A stretch of 64,000 nt of DNA, taken from NCBI RefSeq assembly GCF_006715865.1, contig NZ_VFOA01000001.1, positions 2,356,001 through 2,420,000 on the forward strand, given 5' to 3'. This document shows positions 33,466 through 41,946 of the stretch, in pieces. Source of the DNA: Cellulomonas sp. SLBN-39 (GTDB taxonomy: Bacteria; Actinomycetota; Actinomycetes; Actinomycetales; Cellulomonadaceae). The notes under the pieces were generated by a model. The model was not told the DNA's origin and ran no database searches. It worked only from the letters and a program-made list of their open reading frames with translations. The stretch's first letter is position 1. Every line of letters starts with the position of its first letter. The translations under genes and the position numbers were made by a program.

Positions 33466-33941
33466 CGGGCCGCCGCGGCGATCCGGGCGCGATCGTGCAG
33501 CAGGACCAGCACCACCGCCGCGCACGCCACGACGGCCGGGACGTCGGTGGGGTCGGGCTGGACGACGACGGGCACCGGTGCGCCCGCGCCCGCGAGCAGA
33601 CCGTCGGCGGGGAGGCGCAGGACGCTGACCACGTCGACGTACAGGCCACGGACCGCGGGGGAGAGCTTGACCGCGGCGAACACGCCTGCGGTGAGCGTCG
33701 CGGCAGCGGCGGCCGACCGGAGGGTCGGCCGCCGCTGGAGCAGGACGTCGCGGCCCGCCAGCAGCAGGAACGGGAAGAACGCCAGCCCGGCGAGGTCCGA
33801 GAGCTTGCCCGTCACCCACCCCGGGGCGGCCGCCTTGAGCACGTGGTCGTTGAGGAGCAGGACCGCGAGGCCGACCAGGGCGACCGGGTGCAGCACCAGG
33901 TCCCCCCGCACGTGCCCGGGCGCCCGGGGATCGGCGGTCAC
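33222..33941 (-). CDS. Membrane protein, unknown function, 3' end antisense to the aldo/keto reductase
   Basis: 239-aa product, of which residues 1-160 look real: about four hydrophobic segments (LVLHPVALVGLAVLLLNDHV, LAGLAFFPFLLLAG and two later). The remaining ~80 residues are read opposite the aldo/keto reductase and are serine/arginine-rich, as expected of a shadow frame. No stop occurs earlier in this frame. GTG 33941 overlaps the stop of the upstream gene (GTGA), so the two are coupled. A frameshift or sequencing error near 33470 could have removed a natural stop. Confidence 0.6.
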   Translation of the reverse strand: MTADPRAPGHVRGDLVLHPVALVGLAVLLLNDHVLKAAAPGWVTGKLSDLAGLAFFPFLLLAGRDVLLQRRPTLRSAAAAATLTAGVFAAVKLSPAVRGLYVDVVSVLRLPADGLLAGAGAPVPVVVQPDPTDVPAVVACAAVVLVLLHDRARIAAAARQPAMASRSARSSSDSTVAAPAMFSRRWVTEDVPGISRMFGDRWSSQARATAMVVTPSRPATAESADDCSGLNPPSGKNGT

Positions 33942-34525
33942 GACGGGCTCGACGTCGGCTCGTCCAGCGACAGCTCGCCCAGGGGTGCGCCGTCCAGGCT
34001 GCCCCACCCGCCCAGGTGCAGCGACACCGGCGGCTCGACGTCCACCGGCAGCGCGAAGGTGATCGTCGCCGTCGACGGCGACGGGTCGCCGCCCTCGGAG
34101 CGCGGAGCCGGGCGCTCCTGCGCGCGGACCTCGCCCGGCGACCAGGTCCGGCCCCGGCCGTCCCGCACGGTCAGCGCGCCCAGCACGTCGTCCGGGACCG
34201 GGCCGGGCTCGTCGACGTCGAGGACGAGGTGGACGTGCACCTCCACGGTCTCGTCCTCCGCCGTCACGCACGAGGGCCAGGTCACGTCCGCCTGGTCGAC
34301 GTCGGACCCGTCGAGGCTGAAGCGCCCGGGCGCCGCCGACCGGGTCAGCCCGACGTCGTAGTCCTGCGGACCGTAGAAGTCGCTGACGGCCCCGTCGGCC
34401 GGCGGCGAGGGGCAGCGTTCCAGCGGTGGCGTGGTCGCCAGCGTCGCCCCCGCACCGGTCAGCAGGACGAGCGCGACCGCCGCGTGGCGCCACCGGGTGC
34501 GCGCTGCGGGCGCGGTCGTCGACAT
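33938..34525 (-). CDS. Secreted or membrane-anchored hypothetical protein
   Basis: 195-aa product with an N-terminal hydrophobic helix (RWRHAAVALVLLTGAGATLA) and a beta-rich mature part with two cysteines (LERCPSPP, WPSCVTAED). I do not recognise a family. ATG 34525 is used. It is translationally coupled to the membrane protein gene, so the two products probably work together. Confidence 0.65.
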   Translation of the reverse strand: MSTTAPAARTRWRHAAVALVLLTGAGATLATTPPLERCPSPPADGAVSDFYGPQDYDVGLTRSAAPGRFSLDGSDVDQADVTWPSCVTAEDETVEVHVHLVLDVDEPGPVPDDVLGALTVRDGRGRTWSPGEVRAQERPAPRSEGGDPSPSTATITFALPVDVEPPVSLHLGGWGSLDGAPLGELSLDEPTSSPS

Positions 34526-34655
34526 CTGCGCACCGTAGGCGCCCCGTGCCACCCGCCGCGGTGCCGTTGTCGTTCCGTCACCACGGCGTGGCCGATCCGA
34601 CGCCCGCGGTCATCCGTCCGGCGGACGCCGACGCTCGCGCGACCGCCGGGCGCGC

Positions 34656-34979
34656 TCAGTGGGTGTGCGGGACGCCCAGGGCGTGCTGGCGCTCGTGCTC
34701 CTCGCGTGCGGCCACGCGGGCCGCGACGCGGGCGGCGACGTCCTCGCGGCGCAGCGGCGGCACCGTCGGCGGTGGCGTGCGCCGCTCCGGCAGGTCGGCG
34801 AGCACCTGGGTGGTCGCGGCGACCACGGCGGCCACGGCGGCGTCGAACGCCTCCTGCGTCGCGGCGCTGACCTTCGTCACCCCCGTCACCTTGCGGACGT
34901 ACTGGACGGCGGCGGCCTCGATCTCGTCCGCCGTGGCGGGCGGCTCGAGCCCGCGCAGGGTCGTGATGTTGCGGCACAT
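34656..34979 (-). CDS. DUF2277 family protein
   Basis: 107-aa protein beginning MCRNITTLRGLEPPATADEI, the hallmark of DUF2277, followed by AAVQYVRKVTGVTK. The family function is unknown. The last 40 residues are an Arg/His-rich extension. ATG 34979 is set by the conserved N-terminus. Convergent with no gene on its 3' side; a 130-base gap leads to the secreted protein gene. Confidence 0.85.
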   Translation of the reverse strand: MCRNITTLRGLEPPATADEIEAAAVQYVRKVTGVTKVSAATQEAFDAAVAAVVAATTQVLADLPERRTPPPTVPPLRREDVAARVAARVAAREEHERQHALGVPHTH

Positions 34980-35088
34980 GCTCCCGACCGTACGCGGCGG
35001 GTCGTCGGCCGTCACGGGGCGACGAAGGTCCCGGGGGAGGGGGCGGGGGCGCGGTGCTACCGTCTTCCCCGAGCGAGAGCTCATCCCA

Positions 35089-35122
35089 GGGTTGTTACCC
35101 GCCACCGTTGCGGGGCAAGGCC
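35089..35122 (+). promoter_or_regulatory. RAT (ribonucleic antiterminator) element 3
   Basis: GGGTTGTTAC (35089-35098) and GGGGCAAGGCC (35112-35122) fit the RAT pattern but differ from RAT 1 and RAT 2 (GGATTGTGAC; CAGGCAAGACC), so a different specificity is likely. It precedes an EIIBCA gene whose operon encodes its own antiterminator. Confidence 0.85.
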
Positions 35123-35154
35123 TGAGTCGCAGTGATGCGGCTCAGGCCTTTTTT
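35117..35154 (+). terminator. Leader terminator overlapping RAT 3
   Basis: AAGGCCTGAG (35117-35126) pairs perfectly with CTCAGGCCTT (35141-35150) and is followed by TTTT. The 5' arm overlaps the RAT. Confidence 0.87.
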
Positions 35155-35198
35155 CGTGCCCCGACACCGGTGGTCCCCGTCCCCCGAGGAGAACCAGC

Positions 35199-37226
35199 AT
35201 GACGTCCGCGACGACGCGTGACAGGGCCGAGGAGATCGTGGCCGCCGTCGGTGGCCCCGCCAACGTCCTCAGCCTCACCCACTGTGCGACCCGCCTGCGC
35301 TTCGAGCTGAAGGACGCGTCGGTCGTCGACCGCGCGACCCTCGAGAAGGTGCCCGGCGTCATGGGCGCCGTGCCGCAGTCCGGCGACCGGTACCAGGTGG
35401 TGGTGGGTGGCGCCGTGCAGTCCGTGTACACCCAGATCGTCAACCTGCCCTCGATGAAGGGCGTCGGCGCCGCCGGGCAGTCCGACGCCGACGTCAAGGC
35501 GGCGGCGCGCTCGAAGGCCCGCGGCAAGGTCGCCTGGCTCGACGCGTTCTTCGAGTACCTGTCCGACTCGTTCCGCCCGCTGCTGGGCGTGCTGCTCGGC
35601 GCCTCGCTGATCATCGCGTTCACCGCGGTGCTCGACGCGCTCGGCGTGGTCGACTTCCGGGCCGCCGACAAGCCCGCGGGCTGGGTGTTCGTCGACGCGA
35701 TGTGGCGCTCGGTCTTCTACTTCCTGCCGATCATGGTCGCGTACAACGCGGCGAAGAAGCTCGAGATCGACCCGTGGGTCGGGGCCACCGTCATGGGTGC
35801 GCTGATGACGCCGAACTTCATCAGCCTGTCGGACCCGACGGCCTTCGCCGGCACGGTCTGCACGACCAACGCGACCCTGGGCACCGACTCGTGCGTCGCG
35901 GACGTCTTCGGGCTGCCGCTGCAGCTCAACGACTACGGCGGCCAGGTCTTCGTGCCGCTGATCATGGTCGCGGTGCTCGCACTGGTCTACAAGATGCTCA
36001 AGCGGATCTTCCCCGAGAACATCCAGATGGTCTTCGTGCCGTTCTTCTCGATGGTCGTCATGATCCCCGTGACCGCGTTCCTCATCGGCCCGCTCGGCAT
36101 CTGGCTCGGCTCGGGCCTGGGCAGCGGCCTGGCGTGGCTCAACGGCAACGCGCCCATCGCGTTCGCGATCATCATCCCCCTGCTGTACCCCTTCCTGGTC
36201 CCGCTGGGCCTGCACTGGCCGCTCAACGCGCTCATGCTCGTGAACATCGGCACCCTCGGGTACGACTTCATCCAGGGCCCCATGGGTGCGTGGAACTTCG
36301 CGTGCTTCGGCGCCACGGCCGGCGTGCTGTTCCTCGCCTGGCGCGACAAGGACGTGCAGATGCGCCAGACCGCGACCGGTGCGCTCGCGGCCGGCCTCCT
36401 CGGCGGCATCTCCGAGCCGTCGCTGTACGGCATCCACCTGCGCTACAAGCGGATCTACCCGCGCATGCTCGTCGGCTGCCTCACCGGCGGTCTGATCATC
36501 GGCATCTTCGGCGGGGTGAACACCAGCATCTTCGCGTTCACGTCCCTGCTGACGATCCCGGTGTTCGAGCCGATGGCGCTGTACGCGATCGCGGTCGCCG
36601 CGGCGTTCGCGGTCTCGATGGTGCTCGTGATCGTCTCCGACTACCGCACGGCCGAGCAGAAGGCCGAGGCGCTGGAGGCCCGACGCCAGGCGGAGGCCGA
36701 CCTCGCGCTGGAGGCGTCCGCCGGGGCGCCGGCCCCGACCCCGCCCGCCGACGCCGCGCCCACCGCGACGCTCCTCGCGCCGCTGGCCGGCACCCTGGTG
36801 CCGCTCGCCGAGGTCAAGGACGCGGTGTTCTCGTCCAAGGCCCTGGGCGACGGCGTGGGCGTCGTGCCCGCGGACGACGCGACCACGCTCGACGTGCTCG
36901 CACCCGTCACCGGCACGCTCATCACGCTGCCCGACAGCCGGCACGCCTACGGCATCAAGACCGACGACGCGGTCGAGGTGCTCGTGCACGTCGGCATCGA
37001 CACCGTGAACATGGCCGGGGACGGCTTCACGTCGGCCGTCACCAAGGGCGACCGCGTCACCGCCGGCGAGGTGCTCGGCACCGTCGACGTCGCCGCCGTG
37101 CGCGCCGCCGGGTACGACACCACGACCCTCGTGACGGTCATCAACACCCGCTCCCTCGCCGGGGTGACGCCGCGACCCGCGGGCCCCGTGGTCCCGGGTG
37201 ACGCCGTCGTCGACGTGGTCCCCTGA
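35199..37226 (+). CDS. PTS beta-glucoside-type EIIBCA permease
   Basis: 675-aa membrane permease with all three sugar-specific domains in one chain. EIIB has Cys29 in LTHCATRLRF, EIIC covers about residues 110-480 with ~10 helices (hallmark GGISEPSLYGIHL), and EIIA has HVGIDTVNMAG (His597) with SRHAYGIKT upstream. A proline/alanine linker (~510-530) separates EIIC and EIIA. It takes up and phosphorylates a sugar, probably a beta-glucoside. ATG 35199 has GAGGAGAA 7 bases upstream. It forms an operon with the antiterminator gene and is governed by RAT 3. No phospho-beta-glucosidase lies next to it. Confidence 0.93.
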   Translation: MTSATTRDRAEEIVAAVGGPANVLSLTHCATRLRFELKDASVVDRATLEKVPGVMGAVPQSGDRYQVVVGGAVQSVYTQIVNLPSMKGVGAAGQSDADVKAAARSKARGKVAWLDAFFEYLSDSFRPLLGVLLGASLIIAFTAVLDALGVVDFRAADKPAGWVFVDAMWRSVFYFLPIMVAYNAAKKLEIDPWVGATVMGALMTPNFISLSDPTAFAGTVCTTNATLGTDSCVADVFGLPLQLNDYGGQVFVPLIMVAVLALVYKMLKRIFPENIQMVFVPFFSMVVMIPVTAFLIGPLGIWLGSGLGSGLAWLNGNAPIAFAIIIPLLYPFLVPLGLHWPLNALMLVNIGTLGYDFIQGPMGAWNFACFGATAGVLFLAWRDKDVQMRQTATGALAAGLLGGISEPSLYGIHLRYKRIYPRMLVGCLTGGLIIGIFGGVNTSIFAFTSLLTIPVFEPMALYAIAVAAAFAVSMVLVIVSDYRTAEQKAEALEARRQAEADLALEASAGAPAPTPPADAAPTATLLAPLAGTLVPLAEVKDAVFSSKALGDGVGVVPADDATTLDVLAPVTGTLITLPDSRHAYGIKTDDAVEVLVHVGIDTVNMAGDGFTSAVTKGDRVTAGEVLGTVDVAAVRAAGYDTTTLVTVINTRSLAGVTPRPAGPVVPGDAVVDVVP

Positions 37227-37263
37227 GGGTCCCGACCCCGACGGAGCGAGCCAGGCCTGCCCG

Positions 37264-38106
37264 ATGAACATCCTGCGCGTCTTCAACAACAACGTCGTCC
37301 TCGCCCGCGCGGACGACGGCACCGAGGTCATCCTCACCGGCCGGGGTCTGGGCTTCCAGACCCGGCCGGGGGACCCGGTGGACCCCGCGAAGGTGGTGCG
37401 CACCTTCCGTCCGGTCGACGACCACGACCCCGACCGGATGGCCGCCCAGCTCGCCGGTCTGCCCCCGGAGACCGTGCAGGTCGTCGGGCAGGCCCTCGCC
37501 GACGCCGGCCTGGACCGCCTCGCGGCCAACGCGGCCGTCGTCGTCGCGATGGCCGACCATGTCGCGGCGGCCCTGGCCCGGGCCGCCGCGGGCCAGCACC
37601 TGGAGTACCCGCTGCTGGCCGAGGTGCAGCACCTGTACGCCCAGGAGTACGCGCAGGGGCAGGACCTCGTCGCCTCGATCAACGCCCAGGTCGACGTGCC
37701 GCTGCCGGCGAGCGAGGCCGTCGGCCTGACCCTGCACCTGGTCAACGCCGGGTTCTCCGCGGGCGACCTGTCGTACAGCTACACCATGACGGGGCTGATC
37801 CAGCAGTTCCTCGACGTCATCGCCCAGCAGTTCGACCGGCCGCTGGACGCGGGCAGCGTCAACGTCGGCCGGTTCGTGACCCACCTGCGGTACCTGTTCG
37901 TGCGGATCCACCAGCGGCGCCAGCTCGCGGACCAGCGGCACTCGGCCGTGGGCGCCGCGATCCGGGAGTCGTACCCGGACGCGGCGCGGTGCGCGGACCT
38001 GCTGGGCTCCCTCGTCGAGCTGCGCCTCGGCGCCACCCTCACCGAGGACGAGCTGTCGTACCTGGCCCTGCACGTCGCGCGCGTCACCACCGACCCCGTG
38101 CCCTGA
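37264..38106 (+). CDS. BglG/LicT-type transcription antiterminator with two PRDs
   Basis: 280-aa RNA-binding regulator. The N-terminal co-antiterminator domain (1-55) begins MNILRVFNNNVVLA and has TGRGLGFQ. PRD1 (~70-170) contains MADHVAA and LTLHLVNAG, and PRD2 (~180-280) contains FVTHLRYLFVRI and SYLALHVARV, which supply the phosphorylatable histidines. By family, EII/HPr phosphorylation turns it off or on, and the dimer binds RAT RNA to prevent termination. ATG 37264 is fixed by the conserved start. It lies 37 bases after the EIIBCA stop and probably controls RAT 3. Confidence 0.93.
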   Translation: MNILRVFNNNVVLARADDGTEVILTGRGLGFQTRPGDPVDPAKVVRTFRPVDDHDPDRMAAQLAGLPPETVQVVGQALADAGLDRLAANAAVVVAMADHVAAALARAAAGQHLEYPLLAEVQHLYAQEYAQGQDLVASINAQVDVPLPASEAVGLTLHLVNAGFSAGDLSYSYTMTGLIQQFLDVIAQQFDRPLDAGSVNVGRFVTHLRYLFVRIHQRRQLADQRHSAVGAAIRESYPDAARCADLLGSLVELRLGATLTEDELSYLALHVARVTTDPVP

Positions 38107-38139
38107 CGACCTGTGTACTGACGACCCCGTGCCCTGACG
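38091..38139. repeat. 18-bp direct repeat at the end of the antiterminator gene
   Basis: CGACCCCGTGCCCTGACG occurs at 38091-38108 (containing the stop codon) and again at 38122-38139, 31 bases apart, like a small local duplication. Confidence 0.8.
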
Positions 38140-38164
38140 GGCGGGCGCCTCCACGGGCTCCGTG

Positions 38165-38851
38165 TCAGGGGCGGTTGAACACGCAGCCCGACTGCGCCAG
38201 GCCCAGCGCGGTGCGCAGATCCTCGCCCGCAGCCGCACGCTCCCGGTTCACGGCGGCATCCTCGTCGCGGTGCGCGTCGAGGTACCCGGGCTCGTCGATC
38301 GCGCGCTGCACGAACGCCTGGTAGTCCTCCACCGCCACCACCATCCGCCGCGCCGCGGGCTGCGACGCCGGGGCGAACGTGATCGCCCGCAGGTCGGCGA
38401 GGAAGAGGTCGTCCAGCTCCACGGCCGTGACCAGGTCGTCCGTGCTCATCCTCATGCCGGCGTCGGCGATCGTGTCGCTCAGCTCCTGCCGCGCCGGCGT
38501 GGTGCGGTTCACGGCCTCGACGTAGGCGATCGCATCGGCACCCGCGCCCGGCGGCGCGGTCTCGGTGCCGCACGGCGCGAGTGCCGTCCGCTGCGACAGC
38601 GCCACGGGCAGCACCACCGCGGCGACCACCGCGCCCAGGACGAGCACGACGACCACCACGACGAGCGCGACCACGACACCGAGGCCGCGTCGCCGCGGGG
38701 GCGGCGGCGGTGCGAACCCGTAGCCGTACGGCGCGGGCGGCGGCCCCGGGACGCCGAGGCTCGGGCCGTACGCCGGCGGGCCCGGGTACGGGTGCGGCGG
38801 GGAGGCAGGCGGAGGGGGCCCGCCCGGCCAGCGGCCCGTGCTGTCGCTCAT
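38165..38851 (-). CDS. Membrane-anchored hypothetical protein with proline-rich N-terminus
   Basis: 228-aa product: a proline/glycine/tyrosine-rich cytoplasmic stretch of ~50 residues (PPHPYPGPPAYGP), one strong transmembrane helix (LGVVVALVVVVVVLVLGAVV), and an extracytoplasmic helical domain with cysteines in APCGTETA and QSGCVFNRP. Such Pro-rich-TM-domain proteins are common in actinobacteria; no function is known. ATG 38851 is used. Convergent with the antiterminator gene. Confidence 0.75.
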   Translation of the reverse strand: MSDSTGRWPGGPPPPASPPHPYPGPPAYGPSLGVPGPPPAPYGYGFAPPPPPRRRGLGVVVALVVVVVVLVLGAVVAAVVLPVALSQRTALAPCGTETAPPGAGADAIAYVEAVNRTTPARQELSDTIADAGMRMSTDDLVTAVELDDLFLADLRAITFAPASQPAARRMVVAVEDYQAFVQRAIDEPGYLDAHRDEDAAVNRERAAAGEDLRTALGLAQSGCVFNRP

Positions 38852-38951
38852 CCGGACGACGCTAGGGCCCCGCCTCCGCCGGCGGCGAGGGGCCGGGCCC
38901 GTGTTCGCCCGGGTGGCGCAGCGCGGGCCGGCGCCGTGCGGTCCTGCCCGG

Positions 38952-39410
38952 TCAGGCGGACGAGACGGCGACGGTCGCGGCGGCCGCGAGGAAGACCACC
39001 TGCATCGCCGTGCGCCGACCGAGCGGGGTGTGCGGCGCGTCGGGGTGGCGGCGCTCCCGCGCGGCGTGGACGTTGGCGGGGAAGAGGGCGACGAGCAGCA
39101 GGGCGAGGCCGACGGCTGCGGCGCTGCGCAGCCCCGGCACGACCGTCGGCGGCACCAGCAGCCCGACCGCACCGAGCGCCTCGAGCACCCCGGTGAGCGT
39201 CACGGCTGCCGCCGGGTGCGGGACGCCGGGCGGGACGATCGCGACGAGGCCGGCGCGGCGCCGGGAGAAGTGCGCGCTCGCGGTCAGCGCGAACATCGCG
39301 GCCAGGCCGACCGCCAGCGCGCCCGGCCACGTGGCGGTGGGTCCGAGCCCGGCGGCGCCGGCGACCCGCGCGACCAGGGTGGTGACGACGAGGGTGAGCA
39401 GGGGTGCCAC
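38952..39410 (-). CDS. DoxX family membrane protein
   Basis: 152-aa membrane protein with four predicted helices and the DoxX-like pattern SAHFSRRRAGLVAIVPPGVPHP and LTGVLEALGAVGLLVPP. GTG 39410 has GGAG 6 bases upstream. It is divergent from a TetR gene with inverted repeats between them, so it is probably the regulated target. The biochemical role of the family is poorly known. Confidence 0.82.
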   Translation of the reverse strand: MAPLLTLVVTTLVARVAGAAGLGPTATWPGALAVGLAAMFALTASAHFSRRRAGLVAIVPPGVPHPAAAVTLTGVLEALGAVGLLVPPTVVPGLRSAAAVGLALLLVALFPANVHAARERRHPDAPHTPLGRRTAMQVVFLAAAATVAVSSA

Positions 39411-39431
39411 GACGGGCTCCGATCTAGTCGG

Positions 39432-39481
39432 TGACAAGTCTTCGTACCCGGCAAGACTGCGCGCGCGGCCACATCTTGTCA
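39432..39481. promoter_or_regulatory. Inverted repeats between doxX-like and tetR genes
   Basis: TGACAAG (39432-39438) mirrors CTTGTCA (39475-39481), and AGTCTT (39437-39442) mirrors AAGACT (39453-39458). The right copies end 29 bases before the tetR start. Confidence 0.45.
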
Positions 39482-39509
39482 ATGCCTAGACCGCGGGTAG
39501 GCTGACGGC

Positions 39510-40073
39510 ATGAGCCGGCCGTACCACCACGGAGACCTGCGCGCGCAGGTGCTGCGCAGCGCGGCGGACCTCGTCGCCACCGACGGGCCCGACGCCCTCT
39601 CGATGCGCGACCTCGCCCGCCGCGCCGGTGTCTCGCACGCCGCCCCGGCCCACCACTTCGGCGACCGCTCCGGGCTGTTCACCGCCCTGGCCGCCGAGGG
39701 GTTCGACCTGCTCGCGTCCGCCCTGGCAGCGTCCGTCGGGGACGGTCGCTTCGACCGGACCGCGGTCGCCTACGTGCGCTTCGCCGTCGCGCACCCCGGG
39801 CACTACGCGGTGATGTTCCGCGCCGACCTCGTCGACGCCGCGTCGCCGCTCCTGCTGGCCGCGCGGACCCGTGCCGGCGACCTGCTCGCGGACGGTCTGG
39901 CGTCCGTACCCGCCGACCGTGTCGTCGTCGACCCGGAGGACGCCCGCCGGGCCGCCTGGGCGCTCGTGCACGGGCTGTCGACGCTGTGGCTCAGCGGTGC
40001 GCTGCCGGGTGTCGACCCCGAAGTGACGGCGCTCGCCGCGGCCCACCAGCTCTTCGGATCTCGCGACGGTTGA
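39510..40073 (+). CDS. TetR/AcrR family transcriptional regulator
   Basis: 187-aa repressor beginning SRPYHHGDLRAQVLRSA, the hallmark of one TetR branch, with the helix-turn-helix MRDLARRAGVSHAAPAHHFG and a C-terminal domain of the WHG type (AAWALVHGLSTLWLSGAL). ATG 39510 is used. Probably represses the divergent DoxX-like gene and itself. Confidence 0.9.
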   Translation: MSRPYHHGDLRAQVLRSAADLVATDGPDALSMRDLARRAGVSHAAPAHHFGDRSGLFTALAAEGFDLLASALAASVGDGRFDRTAVAYVRFAVAHPGHYAVMFRADLVDAASPLLLAARTRAGDLLADGLASVPADRVVVDPEDARRAAWALVHGLSTLWLSGALPGVDPEVTALAAAHQLFGSRDG

Positions 40074-40109
40074 TCGAGGCCTGAGTCGTCGTGCCCTCGG
40101 TGCTCGTGG

Positions 40110-40953
40110 TCACCGCTCGCCGAACACCTCGCTGACGATCGCGGCCAGCCGCTGGAGGCGACGGGCGTCGGCCGGCCAGCCCGGCAGGTGCGGCGCGCGC
40201 AGGGTCTGCGCGAGCAGGTGGGTGCACGCGCCGGCGCCGCTGCTCATCCAGAGGGCGAGCAGCACTCGGCGATGGTCGGCGTCGAGCGTGCGGAGCGCAT
40301 CACGGACGAGCAGCTCGACCGCTGCCGTCTGGTGGTCGAGCTCGTGGCGCAGCAGGAGCTCGAGGTCCCCTTCCGGGTCGTAGAGGCGCTCTGTGACTCC
40401 GGCGTCGACCGTGTACCAGTACATCGCGCAGGCGATGTCAGTCCCGTCGCGGTACTCGCCGAACGCGCTGCGCGACGCCCAGGCGGACAGCTTCAGGGCC
40501 GCGAAGCCGGGAACTGTCGGCACGCATATCGTGAGTCCGTCCATGAGCGCGACGACGGCAGAGGCGTCTCGCACGGGTCGAAAGCCGACGACGTTCATGG
40601 TGTCGTCGCCCGAACGGGCCGGGCACCGCGCCCGACGGGTCCTCGATGGAGCCGAACGGCACGAGGTCGACGACGGAGCCTGCGACGAGGAACCGGATCC
40701 GGGACGGTGAGGGGGCCCGTTGAAGGCGGCTCGCCACAGACCGGTACCTGTCCCACCCGTCCACCGCGATGGCGATGTCCAGGTCGCTCGTCCTGCGGAG
40801 CATGACGTCGTGACCGAGCGACTGGTGGAGGACGTCGCGGCACACGGCGCCGACGAGCATGAGACTGGACGGGTCCGCCCCGACGTCGGTGAGGGCGCGG
40901 ACCACGGGTGCCACGGCACCCTGCAGGAGGTCGTCAGCTCTCGTGAAGTCCAA
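40110..40953 (-). pseudogene. AbiEii-type nucleotidyltransferase toxin, frameshifted
   Basis: Toxin half of a type IV AbiE-like pair. From TTG 40953 (AAGGAG 7 bases upstream) the frame encodes LDFTRADDLLQGAVAPVV and the nucleotidyltransferase motif LMLVGAVCRD...TSDLDIAIAVDGW, up to about 40620. The protein then continues in another frame from GDDTMNVVGFRPVRDAS to the stop at 40110. The total is 844 bases, one more than 281 codons, so a single extra base near 40610-40625 (in CCGGCCCGTTCGGGC) breaks it. Both halves look conserved, so this is a recent mutation or a sequencing error. Start overlaps the antitoxin stop by 20 bases. Confidence 0.75.
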
Positions 40954-41923
40954 CGACCGACTCCTTGAGGTCTCGGGCGGCCTCGCGCTGGCGCGGGTCG
41001 CCCGACGCGATGAGGTCGGCGTAGACGAGAGGTGCGGGCGCGGGCACGGCGCGCACCGGCGCACCGGGCGCAGCGCTACCGACCTCGCCGACCAGTGGTG
41101 GCGACCAGAAGCGACGGCGAACCACGATGTTGGCACCCCCGTCCCGGGGCGAGCGCCATCGGCTGGCCGCCGCTGACCGCAGGTCGAGCTCGGGGACGTA
41201 GAGCACCAGATCTGGCCCGACCAGGCTGTTGACGGCCGCCTCGCCGCTGACGTGCACGAGCGTGCCGGCGCGCTCCCATGCGCTCAGGTCGGGGGGGCCA
41301 CTGAACCTGCCCAGCTCGATGCTGCGGCCCAGCCCGCGCGCGTAGGACGTCGCCCACTGGTCGAGCAGCCCGCCGACGTCGAGGAGGCGCTCGCGGCCAG
41401 CCGTCAGGTGACGGTCCGCCTCGAGCGCGGTGACGACCTGGCCGGCGAGGCCCGACGAGGCTCCTGCCGCGGCGGCGATGGTGCGCACGGGCTGTGCGCT
41501 GAGCCCTGGCCAGGCGAGCAGTGCGAAGACGACGCGGGCGCGACTGGGACTCATGAGGTTGGACGGTGTCCGGGCCGTGGCCTGGGATGCGTCCGCACGC
41601 CCCGTCCGGCGCGCGGTGAAGACGTCGATGAGCACCCCGGGCGCCTGCACGAACATGCGCCCCTCGGTGTCGACGAACCAGGCGTCTGACCTGCGCAGCG
41701 CATCCGCCCGCCGGGCATCGACGTGGTCGGCCAGCACGGTCGTGCCACGGAGGACGTCGAGCTCGGGGTAGCTGTCGTTGACGACCTCCACCACGGGCCG
41801 GCTCAGCCGTCGACCCGCGAACTCGAGCACCGCCGTGTCGCCGTCGAACGTGAGCATCCCACCCCGCTCGACCACTCGGCGCGCCGTGCTCGTGCGCAGG
41901 GTGCCTGGTGCGCTGACTGTCAC
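40934..41923 (-). CDS. AbiEi-family antitoxin, type IV toxin-antitoxin system
   Basis: 329-aa protein. A winged-helix region (SPSRARVVFALLAWPGLSAQ, residues ~165-215) and the C-terminal PAPLVYADLIASGDPRQREA are typical of long actinobacterial AbiEi proteins. In AbiE systems the antitoxin represses its own promoter, while the partner nucleotidyltransferase is toxic. GTG 41923 is chosen (GGAGG 8 bases upstream); the frame is open to ATG 41968, but this would place a perfect palindrome inside the coding region. Its stop overlaps the toxin start. Confidence 0.78.
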   Translation of the reverse strand: MTVSAPGTLRTSTARRVVERGGMLTFDGDTAVLEFAGRRLSRPVVEVVNDSYPELDVLRGTTVLADHVDARRADALRRSDAWFVDTEGRMFVQAPGVLIDVFTARRTGRADASQATARTPSNLMSPSRARVVFALLAWPGLSAQPVRTIAAAAGASSGLAGQVVTALEADRHLTAGRERLLDVGGLLDQWATSYARGLGRSIELGRFSGPPDLSAWERAGTLVHVSGEAAVNSLVGPDLVLYVPELDLRSAAASRWRSPRDGGANIVVRRRFWSPPLVGEVGSAAPGAPVRAVPAPAPLVYADLIASGDPRQREAARDLKESVVGLHES

Positions 41924-41946
41924 GCTCACCACCTCCGTGTCCAACC

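Noticed and set aside
35142..37745. 867-residue minus-strand frame opposite the EIIBCA gene
   Set aside because: No domain; repetitive Arg/His/Asp composition typical of antisense frames in high-G+C DNA.
37264..38106. Assumption that this antiterminator controls all three RAT leaders
   Set aside because: RAT 1 and RAT 2 share a core that differs from RAT 3; I only assign RAT 3 to it with confidence.
40438..40620. C-terminal tail of the first toxin frame as a real protein end
   Set aside because: After the frameshift the first frame turns into arginine-rich sequence, while the other frame continues a plausible conserved protein.
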